The notes under the pieces are model-generated. The model had not been told where the DNA came from and did no database searches. It was given only the letters and a program-made list of their open reading frames with translations. From Clostridia bacterium (lineage in GTDB: Bacteria; Bacillota; Clostridia; Christensenellales; Aristaeellaceae): a DNA stretch of 36,490 bases. Of this stretch, positions 22,428-31,800 are shown one piece after another. The stretch lies in assembly GCA_900769875.1 (NCBI GenBank), contig CAAGII010000210.1:1-36490 (forward strand), in the 5' to 3' direction. Position 1 is the stretch's first letter, and each line of letters opens with the position of its first letter. The position numbers and the translations under genes were made by a program.

Positions 22428-23588
22428 TTACAGGCATTGACGAAAAATCGCAAGAGCCCGATCGATTTCTTCCCGGGTGATGTTCAGTGGCGGCAGGAAG
22501 CGTACCTTTTCATGCGCCGTCAGTACCATCAGACCGGCGTCCATGCATGCCGCGGCGACCTGGGAAGACGGGCGCTCGGTCAGCACGCCAAGCATCAGCC
22601 CCATGCCGGTAACCTCCCTCACGCCGGGCATGGCCTCCACAGCCTTTCGGATGTATATGCCCTTCTCCGTCACCTGCTGCATCAGCTCGTCGGTGATGCG
22701 ATTGATGACATGCAGCGCTGCGGCGGCGCAGATCGGATTGCCGCCAAAGGTCGAGCCGTGGTCACCTTTTTGCAGCATGGCAGCGGCTCTTTCTGACAAA
22801 AGGCATGCGCCCATGGGCAGACCGCCCGCGAGTCCCTTGGCGGTGGTCACCACATCGGGCTGGATCGAATAATGCATGTAGCTGTACAGCCTGCCGGTGC
22901 GACCATTGCCCGTCTGCACCTCATCCACCATCAGCAGCGCATCATGCTTCTGGCACATTTCAGCGGCACAGGCGACAAAATCCCTGTCCATGACATGAAC
23001 GCCGCCTTCACCCTGAATCATCTCCATCAGGAGGCCGCACACATCGCCCTCTGAGAAAGCGTCGCGCAGCGCTTCACAGCTGTTGGCTTCCACATAGCGA
23101 AAGCCCTCCGGGAAGGGGCCGAAATGCTCATGGAATCTGTCCTGCCCTGTCGCTGCGAGGGTGGCGATGGTTCTGCCGTGAAAGCTGTTTTTCAGCGTGA
23201 TGATGGTGTGCCTGCCGGTCGCCTCGCCATATCTGCGCGCGACCTTGATGGCGCACTCGTTTGCCTCCGCGCCGCTGTTACCAAAGAACACCTTGCTCAT
23301 GCCGGTGCGTTCGCAAAGCATGCCGGCAAGGCGTGTCTGTGGCGCGGAGTAGTACAGGTTGGACACATGCCCCATCAGATGAAGCTGCTGCTCCACTGCC
23401 GCCACCCAGCCTGCGTCACACGCGCCGAGGCATGTCACGCCGATACCGGAGCCAAAGTCAATGTATTCCTTGCCATCCTCCGCGGTATATACCGCGCCGC
23501 TGCCCTTCTGAAGCGCGGCGTCAAAGCGACCGTAGGTTCCTGCAATGTAGGCCTTGTCGGCGGATTTGGTATCCATGTATGCACACAT
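22428..23588 (-). CDS. argD: Acetylornithine aminotransferase
   Basis: A 386-residue class III PLP aminotransferase that turns N-acetylglutamate semialdehyde into N-acetylornithine. The PLP Lys is K251 in VVTTAKGLAGGLPMGA, and the acid that binds the ring nitrogen is in LLMVDEVQTGNGRTG (Asp222). FFGNSGAEANECAIK is the usual phosphate-binding segment. It is the fourth gene of argCJBD. GAGGAG lies 9 nt before the ATG and overlaps the end of argB. The close relative, ornithine or GABA aminotransferase, is made unlikely by the operon. Confidence 0.97.
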   Translation of the reverse strand: MCAYMDTKSADKAYIAGTYGRFDAALQKGSGAVYTAEDGKEYIDFGSGIGVTCLGACDAGWVAAVEQQLHLMGHVSNLYYSAPQTRLAGMLCERTGMSKVFFGNSGAEANECAIKVARRYGEATGRHTIITLKNSFHGRTIATLAATGQDRFHEHFGPFPEGFRYVEANSCEALRDAFSEGDVCGLLMEMIQGEGGVHVMDRDFVACAAEMCQKHDALLMVDEVQTGNGRTGRLYSYMHYSIQPDVVTTAKGLAGGLPMGACLLSERAAAMLQKGDHGSTFGGNPICAAAALHVINRITDELMQQVTEKGIYIRKAVEAMPGVREVTGMGLMLGVLTERPSSQVAAACMDAGLMVLTAHEKVRFLPPLNITREEIDRALAIFRQCL

Positions 23589-23591
23589 TTC

Positions 23592-24452
23592 TCAATTCTC
23601 CTCAACAAACAGCGTGCCCGCGCCTTCATCGGTCAGAAGTTCGATCAACAGCGCGTGCGGCACACGACCGTCGATAATGAACACCTTGCGCACGCCCTCC
23701 CGGATCGCGCGGGTACAGCATTCCACCTTGGGTATCATACCGCCTGATATGACGCCGTCATCCTTCAGGTGCTCGGCTTCCCGCAGGTTCAGGCGGCGAA
23801 TCAGCGTTTCAGGATCCTTCGGATCCCGGAGGAGACCGGGCGTATCGGTCATGGAGATCAGCGTTTCCGCACGAAGCGCAGAGGCGATGGAAGCGGCAGC
23901 AGTATCCGCGTTGATGTTGTACACATGCCCCGAAGCGTCGCAGCCGATGGTGGAAACCACAGGAATGTAACCCCGGCTCAGCAGGTCGTGGATGGGCGTC
24001 GGATCGATCTGCACGATTTCACCCACATACCCCAGACGCGGGTCGATCATGCGCGCTTCAATGAGTCCTCCGTCCATGCCGCAGATACCGATAGCACGGC
24101 CGCCCAGATTGTCCAGCTTGGCGACAAGGCTCTTGTTAATTTTGCCGGCGAGAATCATCTGAACGATCTCGCTGGTTTCCTCATCTGTCACACGAAGTCC
24201 GTTCACAAACTGGCTTTCCTTGCCAACCCGCTTAAGCATGGCGCTGATTTCAGGCCCTCCGCCATGTACGAGCACTACCTTCACGCCGATGAGGTTCAGC
24301 AGTACCATGTCGCGCATGACGTCATGCTTAAGCTCCTCGTTGATCATGGCATTACCGCCATACTTGACCACAATGACCTTACCGTAGTATTTCTGGATAT
24401 AGGGGAGAGCTTCCACAAGGGTTTGCGCACGCTGCGCGTTGGATATGACCAT
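23592..24452 (-). CDS. argB: Acetylglutamate kinase
   Basis: A 286-residue kinase that phosphorylates N-acetylglutamate. The N-terminal GKVIVVKYGGNAM carries the catalytic Lys, followed by VLVHGGGPEISAMLKR. The ATP-binding part contains ISMTDTPGLL and SGGMIPKVECC. The N-terminal helix (AQRAQTLVEALPYIQKYYGK) is the type found in the hexameric, arginine-inhibited enzymes, so feedback inhibition is likely. It begins 21 nt after argJ; AGGAGG lies 5-6 nt before the ATG. Confidence 0.97.
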   Translation of the reverse strand: MVISNAQRAQTLVEALPYIQKYYGKVIVVKYGGNAMINEELKHDVMRDMVLLNLIGVKVVLVHGGGPEISAMLKRVGKESQFVNGLRVTDEETSEIVQMILAGKINKSLVAKLDNLGGRAIGICGMDGGLIEARMIDPRLGYVGEIVQIDPTPIHDLLSRGYIPVVSTIGCDASGHVYNINADTAAASIASALRAETLISMTDTPGLLRDPKDPETLIRRLNLREAEHLKDDGVISGGMIPKVECCTRAIREGVRKVFIIDGRVPHALLIELLTDEGAGTLFVEEN

Positions 24453-24473
24453 CGGATGTATACCTCCTGCCTC

Positions 24474-25691
24474 TCAGGTGCGATAATCGCCATTGATTTT
24501 CACATAGTCATAGGTCAGGTCGCAGCCCCACGCGGTGGCGGAAGCATCGCCGTCGCGAAGGGTGATGAGAATATCGATTTCATCCTCCGTCAGGATATCC
24601 TTTGCCGTTTCCTCGGAGAACGCAATGCTTGAGCCCATGCTGCATACGGCGATCTCACCCTTCCGTGAGCGGAAGGCTACATCAACCTTGTTCACATCCA
24701 GCTCTGCGCCCGAATAGCCAAGCGCGCACAGTACGCGTCCCCAGTTTGCATCCGCGCCGAACATGGCTGCCTTGAAAAGGGAAGAGCAGATCACGCTCTT
24801 GGCAGCCTTCTGCGCATCGAGCTTGGTTTTGCCGCCTGTGACCACGCATGTCAGCAGTCGGGTCGCGCCCTCGCCGTCACGGGCGATCATTTGGCACAGT
24901 GTCGAGGTCAATGCACGCAGCGCGTCAGAAAACGCGTCAAAAGCGTCGCCCTCACCATCGATCATGCGGTTACCGGCCATGCCGTTGGCCATGATTGCCA
25001 CGGTATCGTTGGTGGAGGTATCGCCGTCGACACTCATCATATTGAAGGTATCCTTCACCTGCTCGCTCAGCGCCTTTTGCAGCATGTCAGAGGAAATGGC
25101 GCAGTCTGTGGTGAGGAATACCAGCATGGTGGCAAGATTGGGATGAATCATACCGCTGCCCTTTGCAATACCACCCATCCGGCATTCGACGCCATCCACC
25201 ATGAAGCTGACGGCAACCTCCTTCATGCGGGTGTCGGTGGTCATCATCCCCTCGGCAGCCTCAGCGCTTCCGTGATTGGAAAGCGATGCGTACAGCGCGT
25301 CCATACCATCTGCGATGGGATCAATGCTCAGCGGCTGTCCGATCACGCCTGTGCTGGCCACGATCACCTGATCGGGGGCAATACCGGCAGCCTTGCCCGC
25401 AAGCTCGCACATCTGCCATGCAACCTTTTCGCCATCCGCATTGCAGGTGTTTGCGTTCCCGCTATTGCAGATCACAAGCTGTGCTGTGCCGCCGCGCAGA
25501 TTGCGCCGGGTCACATAGATCGGAGCGCCTTTGACCAGATTGCTGGTGTAGACTGCCGCTGCGGCTGCGGGCACATCGCTCAAAATCATGGAAAGATCAC
25601 GCTTGGTGCGGTTCTTGCGGATACCGCAGTGGATACCGCCTGCCTTAAAGCCCTTCGGGGCGCAAACGCCGCCTGGAATATGGTTCATCAT
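24474..25691 (-). CDS. argJ: Bifunctional glutamate N-acetyltransferase / N-acetylglutamate synthase (ArgJ)
   Basis: A 405-residue ArgJ, which moves the acetyl group from acetylornithine to glutamate and so closes the arginine cycle. The self-cleavage motif is ATML (Thr188) in HPNLATMLVFLTTD; cleavage there gives alpha and beta chains, and Thr becomes the nucleophile. GGVCAPKGFKAGGIHCGIRK near the start and NSGNANTCNADG further on are also typical. The start is ATG 25691, with GGAGG 7 nt upstream; earlier ATGs overlap this site or argC. Whether the protein can also use acetyl-CoA cannot be read from sequence; no argA was seen in the window. Confidence 0.96.
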   Translation of the reverse strand: MMNHIPGGVCAPKGFKAGGIHCGIRKNRTKRDLSMILSDVPAAAAAVYTSNLVKGAPIYVTRRNLRGGTAQLVICNSGNANTCNADGEKVAWQMCELAGKAAGIAPDQVIVASTGVIGQPLSIDPIADGMDALYASLSNHGSAEAAEGMMTTDTRMKEVAVSFMVDGVECRMGGIAKGSGMIHPNLATMLVFLTTDCAISSDMLQKALSEQVKDTFNMMSVDGDTSTNDTVAIMANGMAGNRMIDGEGDAFDAFSDALRALTSTLCQMIARDGEGATRLLTCVVTGGKTKLDAQKAAKSVICSSLFKAAMFGADANWGRVLCALGYSGAELDVNKVDVAFRSRKGEIAVCSMGSSIAFSEETAKDILTEDEIDILITLRDGDASATAWGCDLTYDYVKINGDYRT

Positions 25692-25716
25692 ATGCATTCC
25701 TCCAATTCGATGTCGT

Positions 25717-26664
25717 TTACAGATGAAGCCCCGTGGTTTCAGGCACATTCATCATCAGGTTCAGGCATTGCAGCGCAGCGCCGGACGAGCCCTTGCCAAG
25801 GTTGTCGAAGCGTGCGACCAGCAGCATACGCTCGTCGTTACCGCAGACCATCAGCTGCATGCCGTCATGACCGGCAAGATTGTTGGAACCGATCATGGCA
25901 ATCTGCTCCGTTTCCTCAGCGGACAGCACCCTGACGACCGGGCTGCCTGCATAATGCGCCTCAAGACACGCGCGGAGTGCTTCCATCGGATGATTCCTGA
26001 TGCGAAGCTGAGCAGCGAAGAGCGGCAGCGTAACCTCCATACCACAGTAATAGTCCGCCACAACCGGAGAGAATACCGGAGCGTTCGCAAGACCTGGCAC
26101 ATGCTGCATTTCCGGAAGATGCTTGTGCTGCTGCGAAAGCGCGTACTGACGGGGACTGTCAAGTTCGGCGCTGCGGGACGAGTCCTCATACTGGGAAATC
26201 ATCTTCTTTCCGCCGCCGGAATACCCGGTCAGCGAAAAGCAGGAGAGGAGCGCGTCCCTTTCGATCAGCCCGTTTGCCAGCAGGGGAGTCACAGCGGCAA
26301 TGAAGCCGCTTGCATGACACCCTGGCACAGCGACGCGCCGGCCATTCGCAATGGCGCTGCGATACGCTGGAGACAGCTCCGGAAACCCATACGCCCAGCC
26401 GGGACATGTTCTGTGCGCGGTGGAGGTATCCAGAATGCGCACGCGGCTCCCTTCTGCCAGCGCGACCGACTCGCGGCTTGCCGCATCCGGCAGACAGAGA
26501 ATGGCAATGTCAGCTTCATGCAGACATGCTCGTCGCGCCTCAGGGTCCTTACGGCTCGATTCCGGAAGGATGAGCAGCTCCACATCGGCGCGCTCTGACA
26601 GGCGGTCGAAGATTCTCAGCCCCGTGGTGCCCTCTCTGCCATCGATAAAAACCCTGGTCGCCAT
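25717..26664 (-). CDS. argC: N-acetyl-gamma-glutamyl-phosphate reductase, short (type 2) form
   Basis: A 315-residue ArgC that reduces N-acetylglutamyl phosphate with NADPH. It begins VFIDGREGTTGLRIFDRL, a form of the nucleotide-binding segment that marks the short type 2 AGPR. The catalytic Cys is Cys116 in VPGCHASGFI. The pattern GSGKKM-like SGGGKKMI is also present. The start is ATG 26664 with AAGGAGGT 6 nt upstream; an ATG 24 nt further out precedes this site and is rejected. It is the first gene of argCJBD and follows the promoter at 26785-26813 with a leader of about 115 nt. Confidence 0.95.
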   Translation of the reverse strand: MATRVFIDGREGTTGLRIFDRLSERADVELLILPESSRKDPEARRACLHEADIAILCLPDAASRESVALAEGSRVRILDTSTAHRTCPGWAYGFPELSPAYRSAIANGRRVAVPGCHASGFIAAVTPLLANGLIERDALLSCFSLTGYSGGGKKMISQYEDSSRSAELDSPRQYALSQQHKHLPEMQHVPGLANAPVFSPVVADYYCGMEVTLPLFAAQLRIRNHPMEALRACLEAHYAGSPVVRVLSAEETEQIAMIGSNNLAGHDGMQLMVCGNDERMLLVARFDNLGKGSSGAALQCLNLMMNVPETTGLHL

Positions 26665-26731
26665 GGAATGACCTCCTTGCAAATGCATAAATATACAGAC
26701 GATATGCAGCTGGCGTTATCGTTCAGCCTTT

Positions 26732-26746
26732 TCAGACACCGTCTGA
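26732..26746. repeat. Inverted repeat in the arg operon leader
   Basis: TCAGAC and GTCTGA are perfect complements around a 3-nt spacer. In the transcript they would give a 6-bp hairpin about 70 nt before the argC start. No T tract follows. It may be a regulator half-site pair or an RNA element; the function is not known. Confidence 0.4.
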
Positions 26747-26764
26747 GTGCAGAATCACGTAAAA

Positions 26765-26787
26765 AATGATCCGCACGGGAGATCATT
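26765..26787. promoter_or_regulatory. Dyad overlapping the arg promoter -10, candidate operator
   Basis: AATGATC (26765-26771) and GATCATT (26781-26787) are perfect 7-bp inverted arms with a 9-nt spacer. On the minus strand the dyad covers part of the -10 and the predicted start site of the arg promoter, where a repressor would block transcription. It does not match the usual ArgR box (TGAAT...ATTCA), so the binding protein is unknown. Confidence 0.5.
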
Positions 26788-26813
26788 ATACAACATGAAC
26801 GCATAAATGTCCA
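26785..26813 (-). promoter_or_regulatory. Promoter of the argCJBD operon
   Basis: On the minus strand TGGACA (26808-26813), a 17-nt spacer and a perfect TATAAT (26785-26790). The predicted start is near 26778, giving a leader of about 115 nt before argC. Confidence 0.85.
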
Positions 26814-26899
26814 TGATATCTTGTCTTTCTTTTGCATAAAATGTTCTGATCGGCGATCGCTCGTTCAGATCACGCGCTTCACGCAAAATGTACTTGCAA

Positions 26900-26928
26900 T
26901 CGTCACAAAAAAATGGTATCAATATAAT
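26900..26928 (+). promoter_or_regulatory. Promoter of the rbgA-rnhB-yraN unit
   Basis: A perfect TATAAT (26923-26928) is preceded at 17 nt by TCGTCA (26900-26905), a poor -35. An overlapping alternative is TTGCAA (26894-26899) with TATCAA (26917-26922), also at 17 nt. One of the two is likely to drive the gene that starts at 26961. Confidence 0.65.
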
Positions 26929-26960
26929 GTCAAGCTATGTAGACAAGTCAGGAGGCTTTT

Positions 26961-27863
26961 ATGGATATCAACTGGTACCCCGGACATATGGCAAAGGCCA
27001 AGCGACTGCTGCGAGAGCAGCTGTCCCGGGTGGATGTGGTGATTGAACTCTGCGATGCGCGCTTGCCATACTCAAGCCGCAATCCCGACCTTGACAGAAT
27101 GCTCAACGGAAAGAAACGCGTTCTATTACTGAACAAGGCGGATCTTGCGGATCAGGCTGCAACCAGCGCATGGCTGAATCATTTCCGGGCGCAGGGAATG
27201 GATGTAGCGCCGTTCAATGCTTCTACCGGCAAGGCCAAGGATGCGCTTGCGGTGATCGAGCGCGCGGCACGCGAAACAGTGGAGCGCGCCGAAGCAAGAG
27301 GCATGCACAAAACCGTGCGCTGCATGGTGGTTGGCGTACCGAATGTGGGCAAATCGACCTTTACCAACAAGCTGCATGGCGGCAATATTGCAAAGACGGG
27401 CGATCGTCCCGGCGTGACCCGTGCCAATCAATGGGTGACCATCAATCCGTATTTGCAGTTGATGGACACGCCTGGTCTGCTTTGGCCGCGTCTTGACGAT
27501 CAGCTGGCTGCGCGACGCCTCTGCTACATCGGGACAGTGAAGGATGATGTGGTCGATCTTGCCATGCTGACCATCTACCTGCTGGAGGATCTGCTTGCCG
27601 TCAAGCCGGAGGAGATCATGGCACGCTTCCGGATCAGTGATGCGACGCTGCGCGGAGAAGCGCTGCTGGATGCGGTGTGCCGTGGACGCGGCTTCCTCCT
27701 GAAGGGTGGCGTGAGTGATTACGACCGCTGCTGTGCGGTAGTGCTGGATGAATTCCGCGCGGGCAAATGCGGGCGCATCACACTGGAAACGCCGAAGAAG
27801 CCCGCGCCCCGGCTGACACTCCATGCAGCGCCCGCAAGGGAGGAACAGCATGGCGAAGATTGA
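26961..27863 (+). CDS. rbgA: Ribosome biogenesis GTPase YlqF/RbgA
   Basis: A 300-residue circularly permuted GTPase needed for late assembly of the 50S subunit. The N-terminal INWYPGHMAKAKR is the family mark. The G motifs come in permuted order: the G4 element LLNKADL (about residues 55-61) comes before the P-loop G1 VVGVPNVGKSTFTN (about 122-135), followed by the G2 region RPGVTR and G3 DTPG. The C-terminal helical domain binds rRNA in the family. CAGGAGG lies 6 nt before the ATG. rnhB overlaps its end by 14 nt, and this gene pair is common in Bacillota. Confidence 0.96.
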   Translation: MDINWYPGHMAKAKRLLREQLSRVDVVIELCDARLPYSSRNPDLDRMLNGKKRVLLLNKADLADQAATSAWLNHFRAQGMDVAPFNASTGKAKDALAVIERAARETVERAEARGMHKTVRCMVVGVPNVGKSTFTNKLHGGNIAKTGDRPGVTRANQWVTINPYLQLMDTPGLLWPRLDDQLAARRLCYIGTVKDDVVDLAMLTIYLLEDLLAVKPEEIMARFRISDATLRGEALLDAVCRGRGFLLKGGVSDYDRCCAVVLDEFRAGKCGRITLETPKKPAPRLTLHAAPAREEQHGED

Positions 27864-28470
27864 TCGCGCGGCGCATGTCGCGCAGCTGTGTGCCTTTGAC
27901 GGGCAATACCGCAGCGGCGGCATTGTCGTAGCCGGCATGGATGAGGCCGGACGTGGCCCGCTCGCAGGTAATGTGGTGACAGCCTGCGTAGTGATGCCGC
28001 CTGACCCCCTCATTCTCTGGGTGGATGATTCCAAGAAGCTTTCGGAAAGCAGACGCGAAAAGGTGTATGAGGAAATCATGCGCCATGCGCTGTATGTGGG
28101 TGTGGGACAGGCCACGCCGCGTGAAATCGATGAGATGAACATTCTGCAGGCGACCAGAAAGGCCATGAGGGAAGCCGCCGCCAGCGTCCCTGCCGAGCTT
28201 TTTCTGATTGACGCTGTGACTGATCTTGGCCTGAACGGGGTTGAGATACCCCTGGTTCGGGGTGATGCGACCAGCTACAGCATTGCAGCCGCGAGCATTG
28301 TAGCCAAGGTCACGCGTGACCGCCAGATGCTGAAGCTGGACGCGCTCTATCCTGAGTACGGCTTTGCGCGGAACAAGGGCTACGGCACGGCGGAGCATAT
28401 CGCCGCACTGCGGAGGCTCGGCCCGTGCCCTGAGCATCGCAGCTCGTTTATCGGGCATTTCTGGCCATGA
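27850..28470 (+). CDS. rnhB: Ribonuclease HII
   Basis: A 206-residue RNase HII that cuts RNA in RNA-DNA hybrids and single ribonucleotides in DNA. VAGMDEAGRGPLAG carries the first catalytic Asp and Glu, and WVDDSKKLSESRRE and LIDAV carry later elements; the third acid is the Asp of the latter. SYSIAAASIVAKVTRDR is the typical C-terminal segment. The start is ATG 27850 with GGGAGG 6 nt upstream, inside rbgA; an in-frame extension upstream has no ribosome binding site. It overlaps yraN by ATGA. Confidence 0.96.
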   Translation: MAKIDRAAHVAQLCAFDGQYRSGGIVVAGMDEAGRGPLAGNVVTACVVMPPDPLILWVDDSKKLSESRREKVYEEIMRHALYVGVGQATPREIDEMNILQATRKAMREAAASVPAELFLIDAVTDLGLNGVEIPLVRGDATSYSIAAASIVAKVTRDRQMLKLDALYPEYGFARNKGYGTAEHIAALRRLGPCPEHRSSFIGHFWP

Positions 28471-28817
28471 AGCGTTATCAAACCGGACTTGACGGCGAAG
28501 AGAAGGCGGAAAAAGCCCTGACGGCAAAGGGAATGCGCTGCCTTGCGCGGCGCTACCGGGGTGCGGACGGAGAGATTGACCTCATCATGCAGGATGGAGC
28601 CATGATCGTGTTCGTGGAGGTCAAGGATCGCCCGATGGCGCGCGCCGGGACAGGATTGATGGCGATCACGCCTGCGAAGCAGCGCCGGATCGCGCATGCC
28701 GCCATGCATTATCTTGCTGCCACGCAGCAAACGGACAGGCAGGCTCGTTTTGATGTTGTCGAGCTGACTGCTGACGGGCTGCTGCATATCCCCAATGCGT
28801 TCTGGCCTGCTTCATGA
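28467..28817 (+). CDS. YraN family (UPF0102) putative endonuclease
   Basis: A 116-residue protein of the YraN/UPF0102 family. It shows the order GLDGEEKAEKALTAKG, then RRYRGADGEIDLIM and IVFVEVKDR, which gives the D-E-x-K metal site of the restriction-endonuclease-like fold. Function in the cell is not known; it often sits beside rnhB, as here. The start ATG overlaps rnhB by 4 nt. The end of the frame overlaps a candidate start of the next gene. Confidence 0.93.
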   Translation: MKRYQTGLDGEEKAEKALTAKGMRCLARRYRGADGEIDLIMQDGAMIVFVEVKDRPMARAGTGLMAITPAKQRRIAHAAMHYLAATQQTDRQARFDVVELTADGLLHIPNAFWPAS

Positions 28818-28861
28818 TCGGAAAACAGGGGACAAGACTTATCAGAATCGAGGACTGCTGC

Positions 28862-31800
28862 ATGAAATGCACACGTAATTGGCTACTACTGCTGGTGCTT
28901 CTTCTCGCGCTTGGCTCGGCATCCGTATCGCTTGCGCAGGCTGACAGCAACCTGCTTGCCAACGGAAGCTTTGAGGAACTGAGCAGCAGGGGACTGCCCG
29001 TCTCATGGAAAACAGACGGCTATATTATGACGGAAGGATACACGCAGTTTGAGGTATCCAATGATGCAAAACAGGGAAACCGGAGCGCCGCGGTGCGCAA
29101 CCTTGGACTCAATGACGCACGTTTTTCGCAGATGGTGAGCGTCGAGCCCAACACCTGCTATCGTCTGTCCGGCTTTGTCAAGGCATGCGGTGTAGAGGAA
29201 TCGGGCTGGGGCGCAAACCTGAGCATCGAAGGCGTCTACATCAATTATGAAGGCTTCTATCAGACGAGTGATGACTGGGTCTACACGGAAATCTATGGTC
29301 AGACCGGACCGGAGCAGACGACGCTGACGGTCTACGCGCGTCTCGGCGGCTACAGTGGAGAGAGTGAGGGACTGGCGCTGTTTGACGATCTGCATCTGGA
29401 GAAGGTCGCGCAGGTGCCCGCCAATGCCCGCTTTGACAAATGGTATACCGAGCCGGTCACCGTGCTTTCGCCGGTGGAGGATGAGCAGGACGCTGAGACG
29501 AAACCCATTTATCCATGGCTGCTGGTTCTTTCGCTGGTTTACTGCGCGGGAATCTTCCTGCTTGCTCCGTATCTCCGGTCAGACGATCATGATCTCAGAC
29601 AGCACAGCCTTGGCACTCCGCTGCTGCTGGGGCTGGGACTTGCGCTTGCCTTTGTGCTGCGCTACCTGATTGCGTTGCGTGTGGATGGTTATCAGGTGGA
29701 CGTTTCCTGCTTCAGAGCGTGGGCGGGCAGCATGTATTCATATGGCCCGGCACAGTTTTACCAGAACACGTCGTTCTGCGACTATCCGCCTGCCTACATG
29801 CTCGTGCTGGGCTTGAACGAAGCGTTCGGACGGATGCTTGCCGCAATCTGCGGCGGTGTGCTGCCGGATGCGCTGCGCATGGAGATCATCATCAAGCTGA
29901 TCCCCATGGCGTGCGATCTTGCCATTGCATGGCTTGTGTATGATGTGGCATGCAAGTTTGGCAACATGCAGCGCAAACAGGCAAGCCTTCTCGGGCTGGC
30001 CATGGCGTTCAACCCGGCGCTGATCCTGACAAGCGCGGCATGGTGCCAGGTGGATGCTGTGGTTGCGCTTCTGCTTGGACTGGTGGCATGGTTTGCCATC
30101 CGGCGCAAGTGGATGCTTGCGTTCCCGCTCTATGTACTGGCCGTGCTGACAAAGCCGCAGGCGCTGATGATCGGCCCGCTTGGCCTGTTCGTCATCCTGA
30201 TGCAGTTTGTGAATGTCGATGAGCAGGGCAAGCCGCATCTCCGCCTTCCTGATGACTGGAAGCGGATGCTGATCGGCGTAGGCGTTGCGCTTGGCGTAGG
30301 CGTAGTCATTCTGCTTCCGTTTGTGATCGGTCAGGGCGGCATTGGCTGGCTGTTTGCAAATTATGCGCAATCGCTGAGCTCCTACAGCTACGCTACGCTC
30401 AATACTGCCAATCTGCACTATCTCTTTGGTGGCAACTGGACTGCCAATACTGTGCCCGCGCCGCTTGGCGTCACGCTGCTGCTTGCATTGCTCGCCGCCC
30501 TGTGGGGCGCCTTGACCTGCTACATTGCAAGGAAGGGCAGCAGGCGTCTGTGGTGGCTTGAGGGCGCGATGATGGGCTGCTTTGCGGCGGCGTACCTGAC
30601 AGCGGCTCTTCTGCAGGCTTCCTGGGGAATGGTCGGCTATCTCGCCATGGCGATGTCTTTTGCGATGGTCATGGCTCTGTTTGTCCGATCGGGAAGGCTG
30701 GATTCCCTGCCGATGCTTGGCGGACTGCTGTTCCTGCTGCTGTATGTGCTTGGCGTCAAGATGCATGAACGCTATCTTCTGCCTGCGATCGTGCTGCTTG
30801 CGCTTGCCTGCGCGATACGGCAGGATCGCCGTCTGCTTGCGCTGCTTGCTGTCATCAGCTGTACAGTATTCGTGAATGCCGGTATTGTGCTGGACAACTC
30901 CATTCGTCTGGGCTCCTCCATGGGTCATCTGAACAACGATACCCAATGGCTGAACAGAGCGCTGTCCGTGATCAATCTGCTGATGGTTCCGTATGCGCTC
31001 TCCATAGCGGCTGCGCTGTGCTACGGTCAGGAGACGTGCCGGTGCAGAAGGATCGCAGCGCTTAAGGAGCGGATCGCCATCAAGAACGACTCAGGTCGGG
31101 CAACGATCAGTACATTCAAAACAGACCCGAGTCTGCACTGGAAGCTACGTGATACGATCATTATGCTTGCACTTACGGTTGCGTACGCTGTGCTTGCGCT
31201 GACCAATCTGGGCTCCACCAAGGCTCCGCAGACCACCTGGAGATCGACCAATCCTCAGGAGAATGTGGTGATTGATCTCGGCGGGCATTACGATCAGGTT
31301 TCCATGCTGTATTACTGCCGGGTTTCTTATAATGATTTCTCAGTGGCGGTCAGCGACGACATGACAAGCTGGTCGCAGGAATACTGGGCAGAGATGTCCG
31401 AAGGGCAATGCTACCGCTGGGAATACCTGAAGCCAAGCACTGTGGACGCGAACGGCAAGCGCACCTACAACGGCAGCAACAGGCTGACCGATGTGCAGCG
31501 GCTTAGCGGACGCTATGTGCGCATCACGGCCCAGCAGTTCAATCTGGCGCTCAACGAGGTGATCTTCCGCGACGCAAACGGAAACCGTATCGACGCTTCC
31601 GTCGTTGGCCGCTATGAGGAAAGCGCCGCGTCCGGTCTGCTCTCCGATCCCTTGCTGCTTCTGGATGAGCAGGATTCACTGGAGGGCGAGCCATCCTGGT
31701 TCAACAGTACCTACTTTGACGAAATCTATCATGCTCGAACCGCGATGGAACTGCTGGAGGGAACCTATCCCTACGAAAACACCCATCCGCCGCTGGGCAA

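Larger units (their letters stand above)
26665..26960. other. Divergent intergenic region between argC and rbgA
   Basis: This 296-bp AT-richer gap holds the arg promoter, its candidate operator, the leader inverted repeat and the rbgA promoter. The stretch from 26814 to 26899 between the two promoters shows no reading frame of note or further structure that I can support. Confidence 0.7.

Noticed and set aside
24891..26598. Long plus-strand open frames opposite argJ and argC
   Set aside because: No motifs or ribosome binding sites, and the minus-strand genes are complete, with conserved catalytic residues.
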